Assembly (NCBI GenBank): GCA_046297935.1
Contig: JBKBHA010000006.1
Coordinates: 62,001 to 126,000, forward strand
Source: CAYMZZ01 sp046297935
GTDB taxonomy: Bacteria > Bacteroidota > Bacteroidia > Chitinophagales > Chitinophagaceae
Reading direction: 5' to 3'
Length of the DNA stretch: 64,000 nucleotides
Under the pieces are notes generated by a model. The model saw nothing but the letters and a program-made list of their open reading frames with translations, had not been told where the DNA came from and ran no database searches. The translations under genes were made by a program, and so were the position numbers. Below, piece by piece: positions 1 to 8,119 of the stretch; the first letter of the stretch is position 1; each line of letters opens with the position of its first letter.

Positions 1-1
1 T

Positions 2-1240
2 TCAGTGATGAACGCGATGTATAGTCTTGGTGTGGCCCTTATTCAGGAATTGGAAGATTGCAAAGCCGGTACTGATACGCTAGTCGCTCTGCAAAGTCGC
101 TTCCCCGAGTTTTCAAAAATGGATCAGGTGCTGTTCAACATTTATTATTGTTATCAGAAAACCGGAGAAAAAACAAGGGCCGCCGCGGTAAAAAAGATCA
201 TGGCCGACCAATACAGCCACAGCAATTTCACCGCCATTGTAACCACGGGTAAAGACCCGCAGGGCAAGAGTAGACAGGATGAGGCTACGCGCACTTATGA
301 ACAGATTTACGATCAGTTTCTGGAAGGTCGCTTTACTGAAGCCATCGAGAATAAACGAAAAGCCGACAGCACCTACGGACAAAATTTCTGGACACCCCAG
401 CTTCTGTACATCGAAGCCGTATATTATATCAGACAGCGAAATGATAGCACAGCTACCAGGGTTCTTCAGAATATCATCAACCAGTTCTCTGGTCAGCCAT
501 TGGCGGAAAAAGCAACCGTGATGCTCGATGTTTTGAGCCGACGAGCGGAGATAGAAGAAGAGTTGAGGAATATGGTTATCGAAATACCAGCAGAAGACAG
601 CAGCAGCCTGGCCGCAGCCCCTGTTACAAGAACCAAAGCGCCTGATATCATAATCGACAACCGGCAATCAGCTCCACCGGTAGTAGATTCTGTGGCGCAA
701 TTGTCAACAGTAAAGCTGCCTGAACCTAAGTTACAAAAACCTGATGTAACAGCTGTGGGCGATTCGAGCAGCACACGCACGCTCCGCGATACTACCAGCA
801 CCCGGATATTGCCAGGTGCCGATGCACCAAAAGCGGTGGTGCAGGCTAACCCGGAAGCCTATTTCTACGACAGTAAAGTGCCTCATTACGTGGTGCTGGT
901 GCTCAACAAGATTGATCCCATTTTTGTGGGAGAGGCTCGCAACGCGTTTTATCGCTTCAACCGAAATGAGTATTACAATAAAACCATGGAGGCGGAGCTA
1001 TTGGAACTGAACACAGAAGACCGCCTTCTGTTAATTAGTCCTTTTGCCACCGCCGAGGAAGCTCTTGCCTATGTAGACAAAACCCGCCCGCGTACGGCCA
1101 GTGAAATACTGCCCTGGCTGCGAGGTGGGAAATACAGTTTCCTGATCATCTCCGACCGAAACCTCGAACTGCTGAAAGCGAAGAAGGAAGTGCAGGCCTA
1201 CCGGGATTTCCTGGATCAGAACCTGCCCGGCAAGTTTTGA
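2..1240 (+). CDS. PorW/SprE-like tetratricopeptide lipoprotein of type IX secretion, C-terminal part
   Basis: The reading frame is already open at the first bases of the window, so the true start and the N-terminal lipoprotein signal lie upstream; about 412 residues of the C-terminal part are present. The first half is helical and TPR-like, with YQKTGEKTRA and the repeated pattern of Tyr/Ala-spaced helices (FLEGRFTEAIENKRKAD). A Pro/Ser/Thr-rich linker follows at about residues 195-280. The end is a compact domain that begins near HYVVLVLNKIDP and includes a pattern of the type LLISPFATAEEALAYVDK. That C-terminal domain is what I recall from PorW/SprE, an essential periplasmic lipoprotein for type IX secretion and gliding in Bacteroidota. 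It precedes the PBP1A gene on the same strand, 139 bases away. The family call is from recall of domain layout, not a search; a generic TPR protein remains possible. Confidence 0.7.
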   Translation, partial: SVMNAMYSLGVALIQELEDCKAGTDTLVALQSRFPEFSKMDQVLFNIYYCYQKTGEKTRAAAVKKIMADQYSHSNFTAIVTTGKDPQGKSRQDEATRTYEQIYDQFLEGRFTEAIENKRKADSTYGQNFWTPQLLYIEAVYYIRQRNDSTATRVLQNIINQFSGQPLAEKATVMLDVLSRRAEIEEELRNMVIEIPAEDSSSLAAAPVTRTKAPDIIIDNRQSAPPVVDSVAQLSTVKLPEPKLQKPDVTAVGDSSSTRTLRDTTSTRILPGADAPKAVVQANPEAYFYDSKVPHYVVLVLNKIDPIFVGEARNAFYRFNRNEYYNKTMEAELLELNTEDRLLLISPFATAEEALAYVDKTRPRTASEILPWLRGGKYSFLIISDRNLELLKAKKEVQAYRDFLDQNLPGKF

Positions 1241-1323
1241 TCGCCTGCAACCATTCCCCTGAAGGATTCATCCTCCTTACTGGTTGAAAAAATTAGCCGA
1301 ACGGGCGGCGTGATGGGCCTGCT

Positions 1324-1357
1324 TTTTGCTAATTTCGGCTCGGTGTTGTTAGCAAAA
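1324..1357. repeat. Inverted repeat upstream of the PBP1A gene
   Basis: TTTTGCTAA at 1324-1332 is matched by TTAGCAAAA at 1349-1357, a 9-bp stem with a 16-base loop. It ends 22 bases before the PBP1A start. It could be a terminator for the preceding gene without a T-run, or an operator or leader hairpin; the sequence does not decide. Confidence 0.4.
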
Positions 1358-1379
1358 TCAACCTATTTCAAAAATTTCT

Positions 1380-3782
1380 ATGAAAAAAGCTGTCAAATAT
1401 TTCTGGCGCCTGTTCCTGGTCGGACTGGGTTCATTTATTCTACTCCTGGTTTTGGCCAATTTTGGCGTATTTGGCAAAATGCCCTCTCTGAAAGAACTTG
1501 AAAACCCTTCAATTCAACAGGCCTCGGAAGTATATGCCATTGATGGCACATTGATGGGCAAATACTACACGGAAAGAGGCAACCGTAGCAATGTGAAATA
1601 TCGCGACATTTCACCAAACGTGATCAATGCACTGATAGCCACTGAAGACGAACGATTTTACGATCATTCCGGGGTAGACACCCGTTCCACTCTACGCGCC
1701 GCCTTTACATTGGGTCGCGAAGGTGGTGGTAGCACCATCACCCAGCAGTTGGCAAAAGCACTGCTGGATCAGGGAAGTAAAAACCTTGCTCAGCGGATGC
1801 TGGAGAAACTGAAAGAATGGATCATCGCTGTGAAGCTGGAACGCAATTTCACAAAGGAAGAAATAATTACGCTATACCTGAACGCCGTACCTTTTGGAGA
1901 TAATGTTTATGGCATCCGCAATGCTTCACGAACTTTTTTCCAAAAAGAACCCGACAGGCTGGAAGTGGAAGAAGCTGCCGTTTTGATCGGTATGCTCAAG
2001 GGCAACTTTATTTATAATCCACGCCGCAATCCGAAAGCGGCTATGGAACGCCGCAATGTGGTATTGAACCAAATGGTAGTTAATGGTAAACTGGACGAAG
2101 CGGTGGCGGCCAAACTGAAAAAAGAACCGATCAAACTCGCCTATCGCAAACTCGATGAAAACACGGGCTATGCGCCCTATTTCCGTGAAATACTCAAAGA
2201 TGAAGTTCGCACCGCGTTGAAAAATATTGAAAAGCCCGACGGCGGAAAATATGATATCTACCGCGACGGTCTGAAAATTTACACGACTATCAACCCGAGG
2301 ATGCAGGAATATGCTGAAGAAGCGGTAGCAAAACAGTTGCCAATCCTGCAGAAAAATCTCAACGCCCAATCTTATATCCGGAAGGGTACCGTTTGGAAGG
2401 GTCACGAAGATGTACTTACCAAACAAATGAAAGCCAGCGACCGCTGGCGCAATCTTGCCAATGATGGCCTCAGCGACAAAGAGATCATTGCCAGCTTTCA
2501 TGAAAAAACTCCCATGAAGGTATTTGGCTGGAATGCCAGGAGGGAAATAGATACGGTGATGACGCCCTATGACTCGATCAAATATAACCGGCAAATGGTA
2601 CAGACCGCCTTTATGGTGATGGACCCGGTTACAGGCGAGGTACGTGCATGGGTAGGTGGTATCAATTTCAAAACATACAAGTTTGACCATGCCAACCTGA
2701 ACACCAAGCGGCAGGTGGGATCTACCATTAAGCCCCTGCTTTACATGCAGGCCATGGAAGAGCGCGGTTTCAGACCCGATACGGAAGTAGAAGATGTGCA
2801 GCAGGATTTTGGAAACCGGCAGTTGGTGCCGGCAACAACAAAGTCATGCAGCGGAAAAACGATCACCATGGCTTCGGCACTGGCGTATTCAAAAAACTGC
2901 GCCAGCGCGTATATCATGAAAGAAGTGGGCCCCAAAGCATTCGTCGATTTTCTTGGCCGATTGAACGTTCCCACCAAAGTGGATCCCTACCCTTCTATTG
3001 CACTCGGTGCCTGCGATCTGTCGCTTTATGAAATGATGTGGGCTTACAGTGTGTTTGGTGGCGGAGGTTTTACTACCAAACCCTATTTTATCAACCGTAT
3101 TGAAGATCGCAATGGAAATGTGATCATGCGATTTGATTACGCCATGAATCGTAAAGAAGCCATAAGTGAAGCAACCGCTTATAATATGACCCGAATGATG
3201 GAAGGAGCAGTTACGATTGGTACCGCAGCCGGCCTCAAATATCGATTGGGTGCGGCTGAAATGGCAGGTAAGACTGGTACAACTAACGATAATGCCGACG
3301 CCTGGTATATGGGTTTCACACCGCAATTACTGGCTGGTGCCTGGGTCGGTTGCGACGACCGGTTTATTCGCAACGAAAGTAATGGTGGCTTTGGTGGTGC
3401 CGCTGCCCGACCAATCTGGGAAGCCTTTTTTGCTAAAGTGTACGCCGATAAATCGCTGGGTATTGATCGCAACGCCCGCTTCGTAAAACCTTCTAACCTC
3501 GACAACGAGATCAGCGGTGCGGATTTTATACCGGAAGAAATTGAAGTTGAGCCAACTGCACAGGGCCAGGACCAGGGTATTGGTACGGCAGACGATTACA
3601 ACTACATCCCGCCGGAGTCGACACCGGTGATAGAAGATGACCCGAAGCCGGCACGTAAAGATACCAGCCGCACACCGAACAAAGAGGCTGACGCAAAACC
3701 AATTGGCTCGGCCAATGATGAACCCAGAAAAAAAAAGGGACTGCTTCGTAAAATCTTCGGAAAAAAAGATAAGAATAACTGA
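1380..3782 (+). CDS. Class A penicillin-binding protein 1A (peptidoglycan glycosyltransferase/transpeptidase)
   Basis: An 800-residue bifunctional murein synthase that polymerises lipid II and cross-links stem peptides on the outer face of the inner membrane. One membrane anchor lies at about residues 9-30. The GT51 domain shows TEDERFYDHSGVD (88-100) with the catalytic Glu and GGSTITQQLAK (116-126). The transpeptidase domain shows the acyl-serine motif STIK (448-451), SKN (504-506) and KTGTT (from 631). Length is usual for PBP1A. The C-terminal tail of about 100 residues is acidic and then Lys-rich (RKKKGLLRKIFGKKDKNN), a low-complexity end common in Bacteroidota versions. The start is the ATG after the A-rich leader, giving a short basic N-terminus followed by the anchor. 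It follows the PorW-like gene with its own 139-base gap. Confidence 0.96.
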   Translation: MKKAVKYFWRLFLVGLGSFILLLVLANFGVFGKMPSLKELENPSIQQASEVYAIDGTLMGKYYTERGNRSNVKYRDISPNVINALIATEDERFYDHSGVDTRSTLRAAFTLGREGGGSTITQQLAKALLDQGSKNLAQRMLEKLKEWIIAVKLERNFTKEEIITLYLNAVPFGDNVYGIRNASRTFFQKEPDRLEVEEAAVLIGMLKGNFIYNPRRNPKAAMERRNVVLNQMVVNGKLDEAVAAKLKKEPIKLAYRKLDENTGYAPYFREILKDEVRTALKNIEKPDGGKYDIYRDGLKIYTTINPRMQEYAEEAVAKQLPILQKNLNAQSYIRKGTVWKGHEDVLTKQMKASDRWRNLANDGLSDKEIIASFHEKTPMKVFGWNARREIDTVMTPYDSIKYNRQMVQTAFMVMDPVTGEVRAWVGGINFKTYKFDHANLNTKRQVGSTIKPLLYMQAMEERGFRPDTEVEDVQQDFGNRQLVPATTKSCSGKTITMASALAYSKNCASAYIMKEVGPKAFVDFLGRLNVPTKVDPYPSIALGACDLSLYEMMWAYSVFGGGGFTTKPYFINRIEDRNGNVIMRFDYAMNRKEAISEATAYNMTRMMEGAVTIGTAAGLKYRLGAAEMAGKTGTTNDNADAWYMGFTPQLLAGAWVGCDDRFIRNESNGGFGGAAARPIWEAFFAKVYADKSLGIDRNARFVKPSNLDNEISGADFIPEEIEVEPTAQGQDQGIGTADDYNYIPPESTPVIEDDPKPARKDTSRTPNKEADAKPIGSANDEPRKKKGLLRKIFGKKDKNN

Positions 3783-3886
3783 TACGGCCATCCCGCTGCA
3801 GTTCACCCCGAATTTTCGACCATTCACGGGTTCGGTTTTTGCCGTAATCAGGCGGCCACCTAACTTCGTTGACAAAACCATTTAAC

Positions 3887-4594
3887 ATGAAAAGACTTTT
3901 CCTGCTAACCACTGTACTCTTCAGCCTGGCTGCAAGTGCACAGAATGTGGATGACATCATTAAGAAATATTCAGACAACCTTGGAGGCCTCGAAAAATTC
4001 CGAGCCATCAAGTCGGCGAAAATGTCCGGTAATGTGACTGTGCAGGGCATGGAACTTCCCATCACTATTCAGATCATCAACAACCGCGCTGTGCGTACAG
4101 ATGTTGATGTAATGGGTTCGGCAGTCATCAGCTCGTACATAGACGGAAACGGCTGGAAACAAAATCCCTTCGCCGGTTCTTCTGACCCCGAAGACATGAC
4201 GGAAAAAGAACTGTCGGATAGTAAATCACAAACACAACTTGTGAACTCGCTCATGGACTACAAAGCCTCGGGTGCAAAAGTTGAACTACTTGGTAAAGAA
4301 ACTACCGATGGTGCCGAAGCCTTCAAAATTAAACTGACAGCAAAAGACGGCGATGAAACTACCTACTATATTCATAGCGGAGAATATCGCATCATCAAAA
4401 CCGTTAGCCAGGCAGAAGTGATGGGCCAGACCGCTGAAATTGAAACCTATTTCAGCGATCCCAAACAAATAAATGGAGTAACCTTCTACATGGGCCGCAA
4501 ACAAACGCGTGAGGGCGAAGTGTTTCAGGAAATAGTTTTCAATACTATTGAGCTTGACGTTCCGATTGATGAGGCCGCCTTCAAAAAACCTTAA
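3887..4594 (+). CDS. Secreted LolA-like (outer-membrane lipoprotein-sorting fold) protein
   Basis: About 235 residues. I place the start at the ATG at 3887 because it opens a clean signal peptide (MKRLFLLTTVLFSLAASAQ, cleavage after the second Ala); an in-frame TTG lies 18 bases upstream. The mature part begins with DDIIKKYSDNLGGLEKFRAIKS, then alternates beta strands (MSGNVTVQGMELPITIQI, NGVTFYMGRKQTREGE). This pattern of a 'leading helix plus half-barrel' is typical of LolA/LolB-fold proteins annotated in Bacteroidota as outer membrane lipoprotein-sorting-like. A hydrophobic-ligand-binding role in the periplasm follows from the fold only. A near-consensus box TAACTTCG (3861-3868) lies just upstream and a strong terminator follows, so it is probably transcribed alone. 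Confidence 0.7.
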   Translation: MKRLFLLTTVLFSLAASAQNVDDIIKKYSDNLGGLEKFRAIKSAKMSGNVTVQGMELPITIQIINNRAVRTDVDVMGSAVISSYIDGNGWKQNPFAGSSDPEDMTEKELSDSKSQTQLVNSLMDYKASGAKVELLGKETTDGAEAFKIKLTAKDGDETTYYIHSGEYRIIKTVSQAEVMGQTAEIETYFSDPKQINGVTFYMGRKQTREGEVFQEIVFNTIELDVPIDEAAFKKP

Positions 4595-4612
4595 TCGTTT
4601 GATAACTTACTG

Positions 4613-4649
4613 AAGCGAGAACCGCCCCTTCCGGGCGGTTCTCGCTTTT
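4613..4649 (+). terminator. Rho-independent terminator after the LolA-like gene
   Basis: A perfect 15-bp stem (4613-4627 pairing with 4633-4647; GCGAGAACCGCCC on the left arm) with a 5-base loop is followed by TT. The flanking A and T tracts make it usable on both strands. It separates the LolA-like gene from cysE. Confidence 0.88.
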
Positions 4650-4716
4650 GATGGCACCCGTATTGAACTTTAGTAGAAAATTAGCAGACCTCCGGCCCTG
4701 CCTCGGGCAGAAGCGG

Positions 4717-4724
4717 TAAATTTG
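4717..4724 (+). promoter_or_regulatory. Bacteroidota -7 promoter box of the cysE-cysM operon
   Basis: TAAATTTG matches TAnnTTTG exactly and lies 26 bases before the cysE ATG. Immediately upstream, CTGCC-TCG-GGCAG (4698-4710) is an inverted repeat placed where an operator could sit. No clear -33 TTG was found at the expected distance. Confidence 0.6.
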
Positions 4725-4750
4725 CAGGCTTACTATCTGCATCTCTTTAT

Positions 4751-5563
4751 ATGGATTCATCATTCTATCAATCGATTTTCGATCGTCAAAAAGGGATAGA
4801 ACCAGTACCGGCTAACGAAAAAATAGCCGCCTGGGCCAATCAACTTCTGGGTCTGATGTACCCAGAACGTTCAGATTATTTTCCGGCATCCCCTGCCCTC
4901 GTGGCTCATGACTTCGATCTACTAATGGCCCAACTGGTCGTATTGTTTGAAGCAACGAAGGCTTGCGGCGATTGCGATCATCGAATAAAGGCTCAGAGTT
5001 TTCTGAAACAGCTTCCTGATATGTACAGGGTGTTGAATACCGACATTAAAGCGATCGTGGAAGGTGATCCGGCGGCAAACAGCGCTTTTGAAGTCATTCG
5101 CGCCTATCCCGGTTTTTTTGCAATTGCATTCTATCGAATAGCGCATGCGTTGCACCAATTGAGCATACCCATTCTGCCGCGCATATTGACCGAATATGCT
5201 CACAGCCGGACCGGTATTGATATTCATCCTGCCGCCCGAATCGGCGAATATTTCTGCATTGACCATGGTACCGGCATCGTTGTTGGTGAAACAACCGAAA
5301 TTGGTTCGCATGTAAAACTGTACCAGGGAGTAACCCTGGGTGCATTAAGCGTTGACAAAACGATGGCAAATACCAAGCGGCATCCGACGGTTGAAGACCA
5401 TGTAGTGATTTATTCGGGAGCCACCATACTGGGTGGCGAAACCCGAATCGGGCACCATAGCATCATTGGTGGAAATGTGTGGCTCACCAAAAGCATCGCG
5501 CCTTATAGCAAAGTTTACCATAAACCTGAAACTGAAGTAACAGATCAGCAAACAACCGTATAA
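4751..5563 (+). CDS. cysE: Serine O-acetyltransferase
   Basis: A 270-residue enzyme of cysteine synthesis, making O-acetylserine from serine and acetyl-CoA in the cytosol. The N-terminal third is helical. The C-terminal part is a left-handed beta-helix of hexapeptide repeats: HPAARIGEYFCIDHGTGIVVG (with the catalytic His in DHG), GETTEIGSHVKLYQGVTLGA, and later GATILGGETRIGHHS. The protein has the longer Bacteroidota/plant-like N-terminal region. It is separated from cysM by one base, so the two form one operon and supply substrate directly to the next enzyme. The C-terminus (KVYHKPETEVTDQQTTV) could provide the tail that inserts into the cysteine synthase active site, but it lacks the usual terminal Ile. 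Confidence 0.94.
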   Translation: MDSSFYQSIFDRQKGIEPVPANEKIAAWANQLLGLMYPERSDYFPASPALVAHDFDLLMAQLVVLFEATKACGDCDHRIKAQSFLKQLPDMYRVLNTDIKAIVEGDPAANSAFEVIRAYPGFFAIAFYRIAHALHQLSIPILPRILTEYAHSRTGIDIHPAARIGEYFCIDHGTGIVVGETTEIGSHVKLYQGVTLGALSVDKTMANTKRHPTVEDHVVIYSGATILGGETRIGHHSIIGGNVWLTKSIAPYSKVYHKPETEVTDQQTTV

Positions 5564-5564
5564 T

Positions 5565-6437
5565 ATGGCCAGTGTATTGGATTTGATCGGGAACACGCCT
5601 TTGATAGAGCTGCAGCGTTTGCATCAACATCCGCGTGTCAAAATATTTGCGAAACTCGAAGGGAACAATCCCGGAGGTTCCGTAAAAGATCGTCCGGCAT
5701 TAAACATGATTCGTTCAGCTATTGAACGAGGTGATATTAAAGCTGGTGACCAGTTGATTGAAGCTACCAGTGGCAATACAGGCATCGCCCTCGCAATGGT
5801 GGCCAGACTATACGATCTCAAAATGGAACTGGTCATGCCTGCTTCTTCCACCAGAGAGAGAACCCTGACGATGGAAGCATTTGGAGCTAAAGTGACGCTG
5901 CTCGAAAATATTGAAACCTGTCGCGACTATGCAGAAGCCAAAGCAGCAGCCGGCAGCCATTACATACTTAATCAGTTTGCCAATCCGGATAATTACCTGG
6001 CCCATTACAAGGCCACCGGGCCGGAAATATGGAAGGACACTGGCGGACAGATCACGCACTTCGTCAGCAGCATGGGTACCACCGGCACCATCATGGGCTG
6101 CTCAAGATATTTAAAAGAACAAGACCCAGCTGTACAGATCGTCGGCTGCCAGCCTACCGAAGATTCTTCCATCCCGGGTATTCGCCGCTGGCCTCCCGCT
6201 TATCTTCCCCGCATTTTTGAACCGGAGCGCGTCGATCGCATTATGGATGTATCTCAACAGGACGCAACTGAGTTTGCCCGGCGGCTGGCTCGTGAAGAAG
6301 GCATTTTCGCGGGCATGAGCAGTGGCGGTGCAGCATGTACAGCTATCCGGCTGGCCGGCGAACTGGAAGAGGGTTGCATAGTATTCATTTGCTGCGATAG
6401 AGGCGACCGCTACCTTAGCAGTGATCTGTTTGGATAA
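5565..6437 (+). CDS. cysM: Cysteine synthase B (O-acetylserine sulfhydrylase)
   Basis: A 290-residue PLP enzyme that replaces the acetate of O-acetylserine with sulfide, or with thiosulfate in CysM enzymes. The PLP lysine is in GGSVKDRPALNMI (about residues 37-49), and the Asn loop is TSGNTGIALAMVA. The phosphate-binding Gly-rich loop is SSMGTTGTIMG, and the C-terminal active-site stretch is GIFAGMSSGGA. Length is shorter than CysK (about 310-325) and the motif pattern fits CysM. Co-transcribed with cysE. The end lies 7 bases from the stop of the convergent small gene at 6444. Confidence 0.93.
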   Translation: MASVLDLIGNTPLIELQRLHQHPRVKIFAKLEGNNPGGSVKDRPALNMIRSAIERGDIKAGDQLIEATSGNTGIALAMVARLYDLKMELVMPASSTRERTLTMEAFGAKVTLLENIETCRDYAEAKAAAGSHYILNQFANPDNYLAHYKATGPEIWKDTGGQITHFVSSMGTTGTIMGCSRYLKEQDPAVQIVGCQPTEDSSIPGIRRWPPAYLPRIFEPERVDRIMDVSQQDATEFARRLAREEGIFAGMSSGGAACTAIRLAGELEEGCIVFICCDRGDRYLSSDLFG

Positions 6438-6443
6438 CCCATT

Positions 6444-6884
6444 TCAATAAGGAAAAGCGGGCATTGTTTCTAACAACAATAGCTTTCCCTCCTGCTTTTG
6501 CCAGCCGAGGGTTTGTTGCCCATTGGTCAACACCAGAAAGCTGGCTGGCAAACTTATATGGTACCTCAGCACCTGCTGTAAGGATTCGGCACTTAGTGCT
6601 ACGGTGGGCGCTTTACATTCCACCAGCATCCAGGGTTGGTGATCGGGATTATACACAAGTACGTCAAACCGCTTTAATCGCTCCCCGAGGCGGATTTGTT
6701 TCTCCAATGCAATAAGTGTTGGCGGGTACTGCTGGGTATTGATCAAAAATTGAACAAAATTCTGTCGCACCCATTCCTCCGGCGTCAGCAACAACCATTT
6801 TTTTCGCCAACGATCGAAAATCATCTCCCTCCCATCCTGGGTCCTGATCTGGAAGTCGGGCCGGGGAAACTGGATATTCAGCAT
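6444..6884 (-). CDS. Stand-alone type I restriction R-subunit N-terminal-like (HSDR_N_2) protein
   Basis: A 146-residue protein with a PD-(D/E)XK nuclease-fold signature: RFDVLVYNPDHQPWMLVECKA, that is an Asp about 14-16 residues before a Glu-X-Lys. Upstream, EEWVRQNFVQFLI and the Arg/Tyr-rich start fit the HSDR_N_2 family (PF13588 as I recall it). These small proteins are frequent in Bacteroidota without any HsdM or HsdS partner, and none is present here. The catalytic Asp and EXK look intact, so nuclease activity is possible, but target and role are unknown. It converges with cysM and diverges from the AMP nucleosidase gene, with a 67-base gap to the latter. Confidence 0.78.
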   Translation of the reverse strand: MLNIQFPRPDFQIRTQDGREMIFDRWRKKWLLLTPEEWVRQNFVQFLINTQQYPPTLIALEKQIRLGERLKRFDVLVYNPDHQPWMLVECKAPTVALSAESLQQVLRYHISLPASFLVLTNGQQTLGWQKQEGKLLLLETMPAFPY

Positions 6885-6951
6885 GCTTCAAAAGTAAATG
6901 ATTAAATTGCGAAAAAGGCGCGGCCTCAGTAGAAACGTCAAAACCTCCATT

Positions 6952-7722
6952 ATGAAATCGAAAGAAGAAATTGTAGAAAACTGGCTTCCCCGATACACAG
7001 GCGAATCACTCAATAAATTTGGAAAATACATTTTGCTGACCAACTTCAGCAACTATGTGTCGATGTTTGCCAACTGGCATAAAGTTTCGGTAATTGGCGA
7101 GGGCAGACCCATGCAATGCGCCACAGCAGACGATATTACCATTATCAATTTTGGTATGGGTAGCCCCACGGCTGCAACTATAATGGACTTACTGACGGCT
7201 ATCGAACCCAAAGCTGTGCTGTTTCTCGGCAAATGTGGTGGATTGAAAAAGCGGAACAAGATCGGCGACCTGATTCTTCCTATTGCCGCCATCCGCGGAG
7301 AGGGTACTTCTAATGATTATTTTCCTCCTGAAGTGCCTGCCCTACCTGCCTTTGCCTTACAGAAAGCTGTGTCCACTACCATCCGTGATTACGAAGTTGA
7401 CTACTGGACCGGCGTGGTATACACAACCAACCGCCGCGTATGGGAACATGACGAAGTTTTCAAGGAATATCTCCAGAAAGTTCGGGCATATGCAATAGAT
7501 ATGGAAACAGCTACCATTTTCTCTGTCGGTTTTTATAACAAGATCCCTACCGGAGCACTGTTGCTCGTGAGCGATCAGCCCATGGTGCCAGAAGGCGTGA
7601 AAACCGAAGAAAGCGATAAATCGGTAACCGCCAATTTTGTGGAAACACATCTTAAAATAGGAATCGACTCGCTGAAACAGCTCATCAACGATGGCTTGAC
7701 AGTTCGACATCTGAAATTTTAA
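6952..7722 (+). CDS. amn: AMP nucleosidase
   Basis: 256 residues from the ATG at 6952, which gives the usual short Bacteroidota form beginning MKSKEEIVENWLPRYTG; an upstream in-frame start at 6898 would add 18 basic residues that do not look family-like. The enzyme hydrolyses AMP to adenine and ribose 5-phosphate. The nucleoside-phosphorylase fold is seen in the strand-loop INFGMGSPTAATIMDLL, the GKCGGL loop (about 95-100) and the purine/ribose site YAIDMETATIF (with Met-Glu-Thr), followed by the active-site Asp in LLVSDQPM. It lacks the extra N-terminal domain of the E. coli enzyme. The next gene starts 10 bases on, so the two may be cotranscribed. Confidence 0.9.
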   Translation: MKSKEEIVENWLPRYTGESLNKFGKYILLTNFSNYVSMFANWHKVSVIGEGRPMQCATADDITIINFGMGSPTAATIMDLLTAIEPKAVLFLGKCGGLKKRNKIGDLILPIAAIRGEGTSNDYFPPEVPALPAFALQKAVSTTIRDYEVDYWTGVVYTTNRRVWEHDEVFKEYLQKVRAYAIDMETATIFSVGFYNKIPTGALLLVSDQPMVPEGVKTEESDKSVTANFVETHLKIGIDSLKQLINDGLTVRHLKF

Positions 7723-7732
7723 ACCCTTATTT

Positions 7733-8119
7733 ATGAAATTACTTCTGATCCTGAGCAGTATTTTCCTGCTCACCGTTTCGGCTGAACGATGCAACAAATC
7801 ATCTTCGGCTACAAAAGAATCCGGCCGGTTAAAGGGCAAGCTTGAAATAAAAGCATTGTGCATGAACTATACCATCAAGCTGTTGGAAGGTAATATCGAC
7901 AGCAACCTGATTGAACAGGAATGGACCGACGAAAGTACCGGCAAAACCTATCAACGTGTATTTGGACTCGGAAGCCCCTGCAATTTTCCAGACTCTATAA
8001 AAGAGGGCGACGAGTTTTATTTTACCATCGACAGCACTCTGAAGCAGGAATGCGCCGTTTGCATGGCCTATTATCCTACCCCTTCCCGTAAACTCAAGAT
8101 CAAGATTTTACCTAACTGA
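7733..8119 (+). CDS. Small secreted protein of unknown function
   Basis: 128 residues. The N-terminus MKLLLILSSIFLLTVSAERCNKSSS is a signal peptide; the Cys at about residue 20 could be a lipoprotein Cys, but SAERC is a poor lipobox. The mature protein has five more Cys (LCMNYT, SPCNF, QECAVCMAY), including a CxxC, and a predicted all-beta character. No family is recognised. The stop codon TGA at 8117-8119 overlaps the ATG of the ABC gene as TGATG, so translation is probably coupled. A functional link to the transporter is only suggested by this overlap. Confidence 0.68.
   Translation: MKLLLILSSIFLLTVSAERCNKSSSATKESGRLKGKLEIKALCMNYTIKLLEGNIDSNLIEQEWTDESTGKTYQRVFGLGSPCNFPDSIKEGDEFYFTIDSTLKQECAVCMAYYPTPSRKLKIKILPN

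Noticed and set aside
113..667. Antisense frame within the PorW-like gene and similar shadows elsewhere
   Set aside because: These lie opposite well-supported genes, have low-complexity or Cys/Phe-rich composition, and lack start context.
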